A stretch of 64,000 nt of DNA from Dendrophyllia cribrosa (Eukaryota; Cnidaria; Anthozoa; Scleractinia; Dendrophylliidae): contig JAJLRJ010000008.1 of the NCBI GenBank assembly GCA_024195265.1, positions 4,400,001 to 4,464,000 of the forward strand, read 5' to 3'. This document shows, piece by piece, positions 45,031-55,419 of the stretch; the stretch's first letter is position 1, and every line of letters begins with the position of its first letter. A model generated the notes under the pieces. The model saw only the letters and a list, made by a program, of their open reading frames with translations, was not told where the DNA came from and made no database searches. The translations under genes were made by a program, and so were the position numbers.

Positions 45031-46929
45031 TTAACTAGCTCCATTAATGCGTAAGAAAAGTACAGGGGAACTAAAGCTATCCGAACCAAAAATAGAATTT
45101 TTGTTAGAACCATGCACAAAAACTCGCCTCCCTTCAGCGACATATAGGAAATCAACTATAAAACTACGGAAAGAACGATCTTCATTAACGATGGATGGCC
45201 AAAAAATGGAAGAAGGCCAACAGGGGACCACAAGTGTACCCATACATTTGCATAGTTTTAAATGCGAAATTACTTGGATGATAAGGTAAACAAGAGGGAC
45301 CAACCAGCAATTCTCACCTTCCCAGCTATGACTAAGAGCATCTACACCCAAAGTGTTAAGGTTGTGAAAACGCGAATAGAATCTTGGCAACTTAGCATTT
45401 ACATAACTAGCAAAACAATCCACGGTGAAAGGACCCCATCTAGAATCTATGGTACGAAAATAATCACTGGAAACACACCAGTCCTCATAATCAACGATCT
45501 TACTGTAATAGTCAGCTCTCTGATTAAGCGTTGGGGGAATCCATTCCACCGACAAACTAATACCTTGAGCCGAAGTAAAACAGAAAATATCCTTAGCAAA
45601 CGCATTCAAATGCGGCTTATTGCTCCCCGACTCTGTTATGCATGCCACAGCTTTATTGTCAGTGTAAATCTTAACAGAAGAATTACGCAAAATGGAAGTG
45701 AAACTCCTTAACGCAAAACTAACAGACTTTAATTCCCTCCAAGTGGAGCTCTGCTTCATTTCAACATCATCAAAATTCACGTGGGCAACAGGAAAGCCCT
45801 GAACGCAAACATATGAAGCACATGCAACTTGACTAGCGTCGGAATATACGATATGCCGAGGAACATTCACTGGGTAGACTAAAGGTCTTAAATTCAAAGC
45901 ACAAGCATTAACACTCCAAAAATTTAACTCGGAAATAGCCTCAGTAGTAAGAAAAACCCTGGCATCCCAGTATGCTCTTCTGTCAATAACGGAATGGAGT
46001 GCTTTTGTCATAATCTTGCAAATACGACCAAAAACAAGCATACAGGAAACAATTCGCCCGGTAACCTGGGCAAGCATTCTTGCAGAAACTGAACGGGAAC
46101 TAGACACCTCCCCGATGGACGCCAACAAAACTGAAATCTTATCTACATGAATAGACAAAAAACCCTGGGCAAAATCCCAATCAAAACCAAGCCAACGCAA
46201 TGACTGAACAGGGATCCAAATACATTTATCCTTATTCGGAACGAACCCTGAATTAATCAAATCAGAATGCACCACCAAAGATTGCCGAAGGCAGGAATCC
46301 TTGGTAGCACATACCCCTAAGCCATCGTCTAAATACACCACAATGCAAAAGGCTTGAGCACGCCAATGCTTAACAAGCGGACGCATAACTTTGGTGAAAA
46401 TGTAAGGGCCCGTAGAAAGACCAAACGGCAAAACGACAAACTTGAAATACTTACGAATACCATCGAAAACCCAGGAAAACCCGAGAAATGTTTGATGTGA
46501 GGGGTAAATTTCAATGTGATGGTACCCAGACTTAATATCAAAGGAATAAGCCCACCAATTTGAAGAAGACTCGCCGACGAAACAATCGAGCAAGGAATGG
46601 GCATCCTCAAACTTGATTTTTGACTTATTAACAAAGGAATTAACATGCCTGAGGTCTAATATAAGTCTCTTTTTGCCATTTGACTGTACAGAAACTGACA
46701 ATGGATTGATCACGTAAGGCGAGCAAGAACACGAAACAATAGAGCCAACACTAAGTAACTCTTGAATAGCAGATTCTACAAATTCACTTTCTTTCAGAGC
46801 CGAGCGATTATTAGTAAGAAAAACACCAGTAGGTTCCTGCAAAAAAGGAATCTTATACCCAAAACTTAAAGTATCTAAAATAAACTTAGATGCACTGATA
46901 TTTTGCCAAAAAGAAATATTAGCTTTGAC
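45031..46929 (-). CDS. DIRS-type reverse transcriptase/RNase H polyprotein
   Basis: Open from 46929, with the first ATG at 46842 (603 codons from there). Numbering from that ATG: reverse transcriptase about 20-225, with D102 in SFDIKSGY and the YLDD box (Y170-D173); RNase H about 330-460, with D335, E370 and D395 as the acidic triad. A C-terminal domain (about 470-600) with GPFTVDCFAS and ENCWLVPP-like VPLVYLI motifs corresponds to the methyltransferase-like region of DIRS elements. The peptide upstream of the ATG (ISFWQNISASKFILDTLSFG) looks conserved, so the native start is further upstream in a different frame, separated by a stop and a frameshift. It copies element RNA into DNA. Confidence 0.85.
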   Translation of the reverse strand, partial: VKANISFWQNISASKFILDTLSFGYKIPFLQEPTGVFLTNNRSALKESEFVESAIQELLSVGSIVSCSCSPYVINPLSVSVQSNGKKRLILDLRHVNSFVNKSKIKFEDAHSLLDCFVGESSSNWWAYSFDIKSGYHHIEIYPSHQTFLGFSWVFDGIRKYFKFVVLPFGLSTGPYIFTKVMRPLVKHWRAQAFCIVVYLDDGLGVCATKDSCLRQSLVVHSDLINSGFVPNKDKCIWIPVQSLRWLGFDWDFAQGFLSIHVDKISVLLASIGEVSSSRSVSARMLAQVTGRIVSCMLVFGRICKIMTKALHSVIDRRAYWDARVFLTTEAISELNFWSVNACALNLRPLVYPVNVPRHIVYSDASQVACASYVCVQGFPVAHVNFDDVEMKQSSTWRELKSVSFALRSFTSILRNSSVKIYTDNKAVACITESGSNKPHLNAFAKDIFCFTSAQGISLSVEWIPPTLNQRADYYSKIVDYEDWCVSSDYFRTIDSRWGPFTVDCFASYVNAKLPRFYSRFHNLNTLGVDALSHSWEGENCWLVPLVYLIIQVISHLKLCKCMGTLVVPCWPSSIFWPSIVNEDRSFRSFIVDFLYVAEGRRVFVHGSNKNSIFGSDSFSSPVLFLRINGAS

Positions 46930-47087
46930 CTACCCTTAACTATAACCTGACTAGAGCCTTCAAAATATTCAGCAAAACTATGATCAAGCAAATTTTGATC
47001 CAAGTCAAAGTCAGAGTACTTATCTGGACCTAATCTTGAAAGCACTTGTGTTAAAACAGACGGTGGTTGACTTTGTGGACGTTCCAC
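46875..47087 (-). pseudogene. Displaced segment between gag and RT
   Basis: Open frame with SQPPSVLTQVLSRLGPDKY and DLDQNLLDHSFAEYF; it continues from the gag frame on one side and into the reverse transcriptase frame on the other only through frame changes. It probably belongs to the N-terminal part of the polyprotein in the ancestor. Confidence 0.5.
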
Positions 47088-47098
47088 TAGGGCCGGTG

Positions 47099-47966
47099 TT
47101 AGTGAAACTGCCTCTCCGGCCTGGTCTTGTAGAAAAGAGGGCAGGCTGGTGAGTTAGCCCAGTGTTCACGCTGATTGCAACTGAAGCAGATATCGGAAGG
47201 CTTGTCTGACACGAAATGACTGACGAAAGCTAGGCTGTTGAGAAAAAGGAAGAGATCCAGCAGAAACAGAAGAACCAGGGACTTGTGAAGCTGGAAACGA
47301 ATCTCGAGACTTAGGAACGTTTGACACTGACCTTGACCCACGAGATCTGGCAGACTTTTGCTTGATCTTCGCAAGCGCTCGTCGTTCAGCCGCTCGAAGC
47401 TTCTTCTCGTCTGCTGAATCTTCGGCGAGCTCGTCAGACTCATATTCTTCCACCGCGGCCCAACCGGCCGGACTTTTGTCTGCGAAGCGAATCAACTTAA
47501 TACGCTTCTCGACGTCGGACTTGGCCTTTTGGAGTTGCTCTTGAACCTCCAGGAGGTTTCCCTCGGACAAATTAGAAATGGCCTGATCAAGGCAGTCAAG
47601 CAAGTGAGAATTAAACTCAAACTGGATTCTGTTGCCTTTGAACTGAAGTGAACCGGCTGCTTTGGAGTCTGTTTTCAATTTTTTCAGCTCGCGCCGAGTC
47701 TCAACGTCTCGATCGTCCAAGGAGCGCTTGAAATCACCAAATGTTTTCTGTAGCTTCGAATCAAGGATGGAAGAAATCAGCGAAATTGTTTCAGAATTAG
47801 AAACGTCCGCCAACTGAGGTTGGGATGAAGCAGTCTCCGGTGGTGGATCAGGCATAACACAATTCTTGCTAGTAAAATTTATAGATAGAAACGGATCAAC
47901 AAGCGGAGATGCCGTCGAATGACAACTCCTAACTGACAAACTCCTTAAATATTCCATTCGTAACAT
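47099..47966 (-). pseudogene. DIRS gag-like protein, frameshifted
   Basis: The main frame (47966-47166, 266 aa) has a coiled-coil-prone region (about 55-180, LLEVQEQLQKAKSDVEKRIK), a Glu/Asp-rich patch and a Ser/Arg-rich tail. The expected zinc knuckle lies in another frame near 47190-47130: CFSCNQREHWANSPAC, a C-x2-C-x4-H-x6-C arrangement. A base change between the two therefore broke gag. In an intact element it would bind RNA in the particle. The first ATG at 47966 was taken; M at residue 38 (VMPDPPP) is an alternative start. Confidence 0.65.
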
Positions 47967-48047
47967 GATTACGTAAGCTGCATACCAACGAATCTACATA
48001 CCAGCACACAGCTATATTACAATAACAACGTGAAAAATTATATTTTG

Positions 48048-48316
48048 CTGTTGCCGCTCCGTCACTCTGGAACTCTCTGCCCGATTTTATTAAGAACGCC
48101 GACTCTGTTAAGTAAACATTTTTAAATCTTAACTTAAGACTCTTCTTTTTTCACAAGCTTATGATTATCATTAATTAATATTCATTTATTTATTGAATTT
48201 TCATTTATGTTGATTTATTTTATTTGATCTTAGCTGTAGCCTGTATTTTAAATTATTGTAAAGCGCTATTGAGCCTCTGGAAAATAGCGCTATATAAGTT
48301 TATTATTATTATTTAA
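48048..48316 (+). pseudogene. LINE piece 3 of 3 and 3' tail
   Basis: The translation AVAAPSLWNSLPDFIKNADS continues piece 2, followed by a stop and the 3' region. The 3' end has GCGCTATTGAGCCTCTGG and GCGCTATATAAG with a TTATTATTATT tail, a shape typical of CR1/L2-type LINE ends. Confidence 0.8.
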
Positions 48317-48518
48317 TATAGTTTTTTTTAAAAGAAGTGCTCTTGATTTTCAGAAATCTGAAAATGTAATTATACTTTACATTAACTTTGTACTATCTTT
48401 TTTTAGTCTTTTATGGATATATTTTTCATATACATGTAGGTATGATACATTTTAAAGGCCTTGTAAAGGAATTTATTGTAAACTGATAAATTGTGTTTTA
48501 TAATTAAAGTTCTCTTTT

Positions 48519-48519
48519 A

Positions 48520-48563
<44 letters not shown>

Positions 48564-48568
48564 TATTA
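48519..48568. repeat. (TTA)n microsatellite
   Basis: About 16 TTA units, with one break near the end. Confidence 0.95.
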
Positions 48569-50762
48569 GTAATTCAAACTTGCACAGTTTTACAAACCTA
48601 AGCACTGAAGAAGGTGGGTACGGGACATTCTGTGTTTAGAGTTTGAAAATCCACCTTATTGCGCATAACTAGAAAGAAAGCGGACATTAGCCGAGCAAAA
48701 AAAGGGTCTTTTAGGCGCTTGTCAGCACTACTAAGTTTTCACAATACAACAATTATATTTGCTATCATCGGGAGGCGTAGGAGTCGAGCGAGTAGCTTGA
48801 CGGAATTATGACTTAAAGAACGGTGGTTTTCAGTCTTCTTCACTGCATTGGAGATATTAATAGCTTTGACGGTAACGGTTTCATTATCCGTGGCGTAGCC
48901 GGCGACGAGTTATGTTTTTGGCTACGAGTTTTCTTTTTTGTGGGTGTACCATTAGTGCATGCCGTATTTATGCACGCATATTTTAGTTATGCCGACAACT
49001 ATATGGATTTCAACCATGAAGTACATACCGCAAAATCTCTCCGTGTGTTGACTTGAGAAACATAAGGAAGCAATTACAGCGTACAAGTTTTCAAGACAAT
49101 GCAATACGTTCATGAATGGATAGAACCGTTCGATATTCTGTTCGTCGCTCATTGCGGTGGGATTTTTGTTCCGGCAAGTTATGTCGACTTGCAATTTAAT
49201 CGATCAAGGTTTCAAGTGTCGGCTACTGCATGAACTCAGAGTAGTGAATGTAGTGTAGTCTTACTTTTTAGACATAATTTTAAGCTTAATATGTTTCTCC
49301 GCAAAAGCACTCAAAACACTCTGGAATCAATACTGCAATGGGTTAAAGACGCCACAAGTTCAAGGTGTGTACAGCTTCTGGTAAATCGGCTCTTTGATGG
49401 CGAGTATTGAGAACTATTCAGGGTCCACGTTGATGTTGTAAAAAGTACTTTGGCGGTAAAAAATAAATGCATCATTTCGTTTACATTTCCGCCTCAGATT
49501 GACGCAACACTTAGTCCTCCGTTAATGGCAAACAATTAATGTCTTCCTTTGTAGATTGACTTTTAAAATTGAAGCCATTTAATTTTTATCGGCCGCCGGT
49601 TAATCCTGCAAAGACCTTCATAAAAGGGTATGTTAATTAGGTTTTTAAAGAATTTTAAAAGCGGAAAGAGTTGAACAACAAAAGATATATCTTGAAAGCC
49701 CAGCGCCTAAAATCGCTTTCCTTGAGCATACACCTGAAATCGTAAACGACAAATGAAATTTACTTTGCCACGATAAAAAAGCCTTTAACAAAAAGTCACA
49801 TAGTTTTATGAAATCGTATTATTTTGTGCATGGTTGAAGGTTTTTTATTCTTTTGATAAAACTGCCAGGACCACCTCGACTTGATGCTTAGCATATACTT
49901 TGCTATACAAAGAACATAACTTTTACGGTTTAAAAACATGCTTAAAATTGACATGTCATTTCAAATCCGAATGGAAAAAGGAAAATAATTATGATTTCAA
50001 GCATCGCAAATTAAAATGCAAATACCCTGTGACGTGGGAAATCATATGTACTGTAATAACATAATTCAATCGCCCCAAGGCTCATCCTACAAAAATTTAG
50101 ACTGAATGGTATTGAATTTTATTCCATCAATGCCAGAAGATGAAGCAAAATAAGCTAGTCTGTGAGGTAAAGTTGTTCTTTTTATTTCAGTCTTCTTTTA
50201 TTAATCATGGCCTGATGAAACGAGCAAATACTGAGTCCGTTGAGGAAAAGTAGATGATGCCTGAATAGGATCACGAGAAACATATGTGCACAAAATATTT
50301 GCCTCTCAGATTCGAGAAAATTAGTTTCGACGCCAAAAAAATATATTCTTCCTTCCCTGATGCAAGCTTTGTAATTAATTAAAATTGGATCGATGTGGTC
50401 GTGCCGGAAAACACGCAGTCGTGTTTGCAGTTCGCCACACATTTGTTCGGTAAGGGGGTCCCAGTGGCAGTTTAGCCTTCATCCGTCAAATGGCTTCAAA
50501 TTAAACCATTAACCGCGGAAAACTGAAGAGATTTCTTACCGCCTAAGGTCAACGGAGAATGATGTATTGGATGGAATTTTAACCGGCAGACGAAGGTAAT
50601 TTTTTACCGTCAGCTGTATACGAGGGCCCTGAATATTCCTATCCCCCGCCAGGGATACTCAATAAAGTTGCATGAATTTAGATCTCGAAGCACGAAGTGT
50701 AAGGAGGAAACTGTGAAACTAATTAAATCGTTGTGTTTTAACATTGGATATCGAAACTCTTC
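48569..50762. other. No gene; dispersed repeat at 49550-49905
   Basis: AT-rich sequence. The 49550-49905 part matches 40715-41105. A short frame at 48823-49056 has no recognisable domain. Confidence 0.45.
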
Positions 50763-51147
50763 TTCCCCGTGTCCACTGCTGATGACACCCAACTTTATCT
50801 GGCCTTTAAACCTGGAAGTGCCTCTGACGAAGCTGTTGCCGTGCAAGCTATGGAACACTGCATCGCTGATGTACGTCGATGGATGCTGTCGGGCAAGCTT
50901 AAACTAAATCCTGATAAGACTGAGTTTATTCTAATTGGTACGAGGCAACAGCTTGAGAAAGTTAAGATCGATCGTTTGTGTGTCGGTGACTCTCGCATTG
51001 AATCCATCTTCAGTGGTTAGGAACTTGGGATCGTGGTTCGATTCTAAACTAAGCATGCTGTATCATATAAATTTAACATGTAGCTCCGCATTTTTTCACT
51101 TGTACAACATTCGTAGAATCAGGAAGTACTTAACGCGTCAAGGACTT
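50763..51147 (+). pseudogene. LINE reverse transcriptase fragment
   Basis: The translation starts ADDTQLYLAFKPGSASDEAV (the xADD catalytic box) and continues with RRWMLSGKLKLNPDKTEFIL. After a frame change it reads SSVVRNLGSWFDSKLSMLYH and NIRRIRKYLTRQG. CR1/L2-type reverse transcriptase, broken by a frameshift near 51005 and by the MITE at 51149; it resumes at 51519. Confidence 0.8.
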
Positions 51148-51148
51148 A

Positions 51149-51517
51149 GGGCCAGTTATTTAAACGAAGTCTAACATATATAGACCGCGTGGTTTAAGAC
51201 AATTAATAGATCGCCGCCTAGGTTTCCAAATTGATTTCTGGTCTGTGCCATATGCCCTCTTCATGACCCTTCACAGTGTTTACAGCAAACAACGTTTAAA
51301 TATTAACATTGGTGAAATTGAAATTGGTTTAGACTGCGGTTTTGTTAAACACCTTCTATAGATGGTTTTCACTCACGTGACCGTCAGTCCTGTGGGATTC
51401 AAATGACAAAGGCAAAAAAGAAGTTCATTAAAATTCTTTTGTAGGTGACTGTGCACCAACATGGCCGCCGTGAGGTAACGTGAAAACCACCTATAAACTT
51501 CGTTTAAATAACCAGCT
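51149..51517. mobile_element. MITE with CCAGTTATTTAAACGAAG ends, inserted in LINE
   Basis: The left end GGGCCAGTTATTTAAACGAA and the right end are complementary over about 20 bases. A partial relative lies at 56308-56500 in the second receptor's intron. It is itself interrupted at 51361-51491. Confidence 0.75.
51361..51491. mobile_element. Nested MITE, compact copy of the 12541 family
   Basis: Ends GATGGTTTTCACTCACGTGA and AACGTGAAAACCACC, flanked on both sides by TATA. It lacks the 28-bp minisatellite of the copy at 12541-12897. Confidence 0.8.
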
Positions 51518-51518
51518 C

Positions 51519-51624
51519 TGAGTGTTTAGTGAATGCGTTTATTACCAGTAAGATTGATTACTGTAATGGTTTACTATATTGTCTTCGAGCCTCACATATT
51601 GCTAAAATTCAGCGTGTTCAAAAC
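51519..51624 (+). pseudogene. LINE reverse transcriptase, continuation
   Basis: The translation LVNAFITSKIDYCNGLLYCL continues the fragment at 50763-51147 and ends at IQRVQNV, where another repeat begins (relative at 57683-57835). Confidence 0.7.
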
Positions 51625-51930
51625 GTGTTCACGTGTGCGAGCAAGTGGTTTTACTTCTGATTGGTCATAAAAGTGGCACGGGATTTTTTAGCCAATCACA
51701 AAGCGTAGCAATGCAAAACCAAAGCAATTGTGTAATAACTTTTCACACTCAATTGAAAACTGCTCTAATAGTCAGGCCCCGGTTGTTCAAAAGGTGGATA
51801 GCATCCACCAGATAAATCACTATCCAGTGGATAACACAATTGGCTTTGCTAATGCTTATACGCTGGACAGTGATTTATCCGGCGCCCACAGGGGGTAGGG
51901 CGAGAAAGCGTCTGACACTTCAGACTGCTC
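51625..51930. repeat. Two dispersed repeat fragments
   Basis: 51625-51770 resembles 57683-57840 (TTAGCCAATCA and ATGCAAAACCAAAG blocks). At about 51776-51885 lies a palindromic repeat with CCGGTTGTTCAAAAGGTGGA and inverted CACTATCCAG/CTGGACAGTG segments. Confidence 0.55.
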
Positions 51931-54900
51931 TTATTATTATTATTATTATTGCTGCGGAACGAGCGTAGCGAGTGAGCAGCAACATAATCTGGATTTAAGA
52001 GAAATATATGAGAAAAAAATATAAGCTACGAAAAATCTCGATCTGATCGCTTTTTACCAGAATTCACTGCGCCACGCACACATTTTGGGCCAGAATTCAC
52101 TGCGCCACGCACACATTTTGGGCCAGAATTCACTGCGCCACGCACACATTTTGGGCCAGAATTCACTGCGCCACGAACAATAGCCTCGCTTGCTGCTTCA
52201 AGCTGTTGGCTGCGAGATTTGTAATATTTTGGTCCAACATGTGCCAGTCGTAATCGGAACTGAAGTGTCGAAGACTACCGCGAGTTGAGCGAGGACTGTG
52301 AGGCATGGTGATAGGACCGTTGGATAGCAAAGATTTTCGAAGATTGTACGGAATAAAAGACAAATTTATTTTGAAATCACTCCGACAGCGGTCGATGAGA
52401 CTGAGCTGAGCGCGTGGAGACGCGAACACGATACGGCTAGCTAGTAACGCAACATATTCATTATCAATAATTAAGTTAAACCTAAATTTTCACACCTTCC
52501 TCGTGGTGAACGCGTCCTTTGCTCAACAATATTCTACAGACATTGCAAGAACTTAATGCGTGAATTACAAAACAAAATTAGTCTTATCAGCTGGAGTTTT
52601 CGTCGATTCATCCCGGTTACATTTGCTTTGCTTCCCCTCAACAAACGAAAGAGAAAATTCTGTAATACCAGCGAGGCGATAAAACAGCATTATTACAACA
52701 AATTTACCGCAGCAATTACTATCTTTTGGATACACTAGTTATTATTGCTGCGGAACGAGCGTAGCGAGTGAGCAGCAACATAATCAGGATTTAAGAGAAA
52801 TATATGAGAAAAATATATAAGCTACGAAAAATCTCGATTTGATCGCTTTTTACCAGAATTCCCTGCGCCACGTACACATTTTGGGCCAGAATTCACTGCG
52901 CCACGCACACATTTTGGGCCAGAATTCACTGCGCCACGAACACATTTTGGGCCAGAATTCACTGCGCCACGAACAATAGCCTCGCTTGCTGCTTCAAGCT
53001 GTTGGCTGCGAGATTTGTAATATTTTGGTCCAACATGTGCCAGTCGTAATCGGAACTGAAGTGTCGAAGACTACCGCGAGCTGAACGAGGACTGCGAGGC
53101 GTGGTTATAGGACCGTTGGATAGCAAAGATTTTCGAAGATTATACGGAATAAAAGACAAATTTATTTTGAAATCACTCCGACAGCGGTCGATGAGACTGA
53201 GCTGAACGCGTGGGGACGCGAAACCTGAGCGGCTGAGCGCGTGGAGACGCGAATACGATACGGCTAGCTAGTAACGGAACATATTCATTATCAATATAAT
53301 ATAATTAAGTTAAACCTAAATTTTCACACTTTCCTCGTGGTGAACGCGTCCTTTGCTCAACAATATTCTACAGACATTGCAAGAACTTGATGCGTGAATT
53401 ACAAAACAAAATTAGTCTTATCGGCTGGAGTTTTCGTCGATTCATCCCGGTTACATTTGCTTTGCTTTCCCTCAAAAAACGAAAGAGAAAATTCTGTAAT
53501 ACCAGCGAGGCGATAAAACAGCATTATTACAACAAATTTACCGCAGCAATTACTATCTTTTGGATACACTAGTTATTGCTGCGGAACGAGCGTAGCGAGT
53601 GAGCAGCAACATAATCAGGATTTAAGAGAAATATATGAAAAAAAATATAAGCTACGAAAAATCTCGATTGATCGCTTTTTACCAGAATTCACTGCGCCAC
53701 GCACACATTTTGGGCCAGAATTCACTGCGCCACGCACACATTTTGGGCCAGAATTCACTGCGCCACGTACACATTTTGGGCCAGAATTCACTGCGCCACG
53801 AACAATAGCCTCGCTTGCTGCTTCAAGCTGTTGGCTGCGAGATTTGTAATATTTTGGTCCAACATGTGCCAGTCGTAATCGAACTGAAGTGTCGAAGACT
53901 ACCGCGAGTTGAGCGAGGACTGTGAGGCATGGTGATAGGACCGTTGGATAGCAAAGATTTTCGAAGATTGTACGGAATAAAAGACAAATTTATTTTGAAA
54001 TCACTCCGACAGCGGTCGATGAGACTGAGCTGAGCGCGTGGGACGCGAAACCTGAGCTGAGCGCGTGGAGACGCGAATACGATACGGCTACTAGTAACGG
54101 AACATATTCATTATCAATATAATATATATTAAGTTAAACCTAAATTTTCACACTTTCCACGTGGTGAACGCGTCCTTTGCTCAACAATATTCTACAGACA
54201 TTGCAAGAACTTGATGCGTGAATTACAAAACAAAATTAGTCTTATTAGCTGGAGTTTTCGTCAATTCATCCCGGTTACATTTGCTTTGCTTTCCCTCAAA
54301 AAACGAAAGAGAAAATTCTGTAATACCAGCGAGCGATAAAACAGCATTATTACAACAAATTTACCGCAGCAATCACTATCTTTTGGATGCACTAGTTATT
54401 ATTATTATTGCTGCGGAACGAGCGTAGCGAGTGAGCAGCAACATAATCTGGATTTAAGAGAAATATATGAAAAAAAATATAAGCTACGAAAAATCTCGAT
54501 CTGATCGCTTTTTACCAGAATTCACTGCGCCACGCACACATTTTGGGCCAGAATTCACTGCGCCACGAACACATTTTGGGCCAGAATTCACTGCGCCACG
54601 AACAGTAGCCTCGCTTGCTGCTTCAAGCTGTTGGCTGCGAGATTTGTAATATTTTGGTCCAACATGTGCCAGTCGTAATCGGAACTGAAGTGTCGAAGAC
54701 TACCACGAGTTGAGCGAAGACTGTGAGGCATGGTGATAGGACCGTTGGATAGCAAAGATTTTCGAAGATTGTACGGAATAAAAGACAAATTTATTTTGAA
54801 ATAACTCTGACAGCGGTCGATGAGACTGAGCTAAGCGCGTGGGGACGCGAAACCTGAGCTGAGCGCGTGGAGACGCGAACACGATACGGCTAGCTAGTGA

Positions 54901-55206
54901 CGCAACAAATATTCATTATCAATAATTAAGTTAAACCTAAATTTTCACACCTTCCTCGTGGTGAACGCGTCCTTTGCTCAACAATATTCTACAGACATTG
55001 CAAGAACTTAATGCGTGAATTACAAAACAAAATTAGTCTTATCAGCTGGAGTTTTCGTCGATTCATCCCGGTTACATTTGCTTTGCTTCCCCTCAAAAAA
55101 CGAAAGAGAAAATTCTGTAATACCAGCGAGGCGATAAAACAGCATTATTACAACAAATTTACCGCAGCAATTACTATCTTTTGGATACACTAGTTATTAT
55201 TATTAT
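51931..55206. repeat. Four head-to-tail copies of a 0.8-kb unit
   Basis: Units start at GCTGCGGAACGAGCGTAGCG: 51951, 52747, 53578 and 54410; the array ends near 55194-55206. Unit lengths are about 796, 831, 832 and 785 bases. Each unit ends GGATACACTAG or GGATGCACTAG, followed by a variable (TTA)n run that forms the junction. Within each unit is a 33-bp minisatellite (CAGAATTCACTGCGCCACGC plus CACATTTTGGGC), 2-3 full copies plus a partial, and two recurring frames: plus strand MRELQNKISLI, and minus strand ending QARLLFVAQ. None is recognised. The (TTA)n junctions suggest the tandem array grew from copies of an element with a (TTA)n tail. Confidence 0.9.
52163..52429 (-). CDS. Unknown minus-strand ORF of the 0.8-kb unit
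   Basis: An 88-aa frame, MFASPRAQLSLIDRCRSDFK...DQNITNLAANSLKQQARLLFVAQ. Equivalent frames are at 52959-53159 and 54588-54788 (both starting MSFIPYNLRK); the third unit (about 53790-53990) has a one-base loss that breaks it. The stop lies at the edge of the 33-bp minisatellite. No domain is recognised. The frame's conservation could simply reflect recent duplication, so coding status is doubtful. Confidence 0.2.
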   Translation of the reverse strand: MFASPRAQLSLIDRCRSDFKINLSFIPYNLRKSLLSNGPITMPHSPRSTRGSLRHFSSDYDWHMLDQNITNLAANSLKQQARLLFVAQ

Positions 55207-55419
55207 ATCATGTGACCATGAATCAACCAATCAACGCGCGTGTTGTATCACATGTCCAAACCTCCTTCGTGGTAGTGATTTCCTTTTGTTTTCTCTTTAT
55301 GTCAGTTATTAATGCATTTGAGAAATAATTTTCATCTACACGTATCCGTATGCACACTTTGTTGAGCAGTTGTTCAAAGACCTTTTTTTTATTTTTCGCT
55401 CACACAGACACCACTCAAC
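55207..55419 (+). promoter_or_regulatory. 5' flank of second receptor gene
   Basis: About 210 bases between the tandem array and the start codon. No TATA box is obvious. The start context is CTCAACATGA. Confidence 0.3.

Larger units (their letters stand above)
43635..48047 (-). mobile_element. DIRS-type tyrosine-recombinase retrotransposon
   Basis: Order on the minus strand: gag-like frame, zinc knuckle, reverse transcriptase plus RNase H plus a C-terminal domain, then tyrosine recombinase. A recombinase in place of an integrase is what defines the DIRS/Ngaro order. Insertion into a LINE gives the boundaries to within a few bases; no clear target duplication is seen, as expected for these elements. 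Frameshifts in gag, before the reverse transcriptase and in the recombinase show a decayed copy. Terminal repeats could not be defined by eye. Confidence 0.85.

Noticed and set aside
45047..45711. Plus-strand frames over the reverse transcriptase
   Set aside because: Antisense shadows of the DIRS-type polyprotein, with no domain of their own.
52060..52165. CRISPR-like or collagen-like 33-bp repeats (PEFTAPRTHFG)
   Set aside because: Direct contiguous minisatellite, 2-3 units, no spacers and no extended coding frame.
51931..55206. Helitron array (units ending CTAG)
   Set aside because: Units end in CTAG followed by T, but no 5' TC terminus, no clear 3' hairpin and no Rep/helicase were seen, and the variable (TTA)n junction fits a tail-bearing element better.
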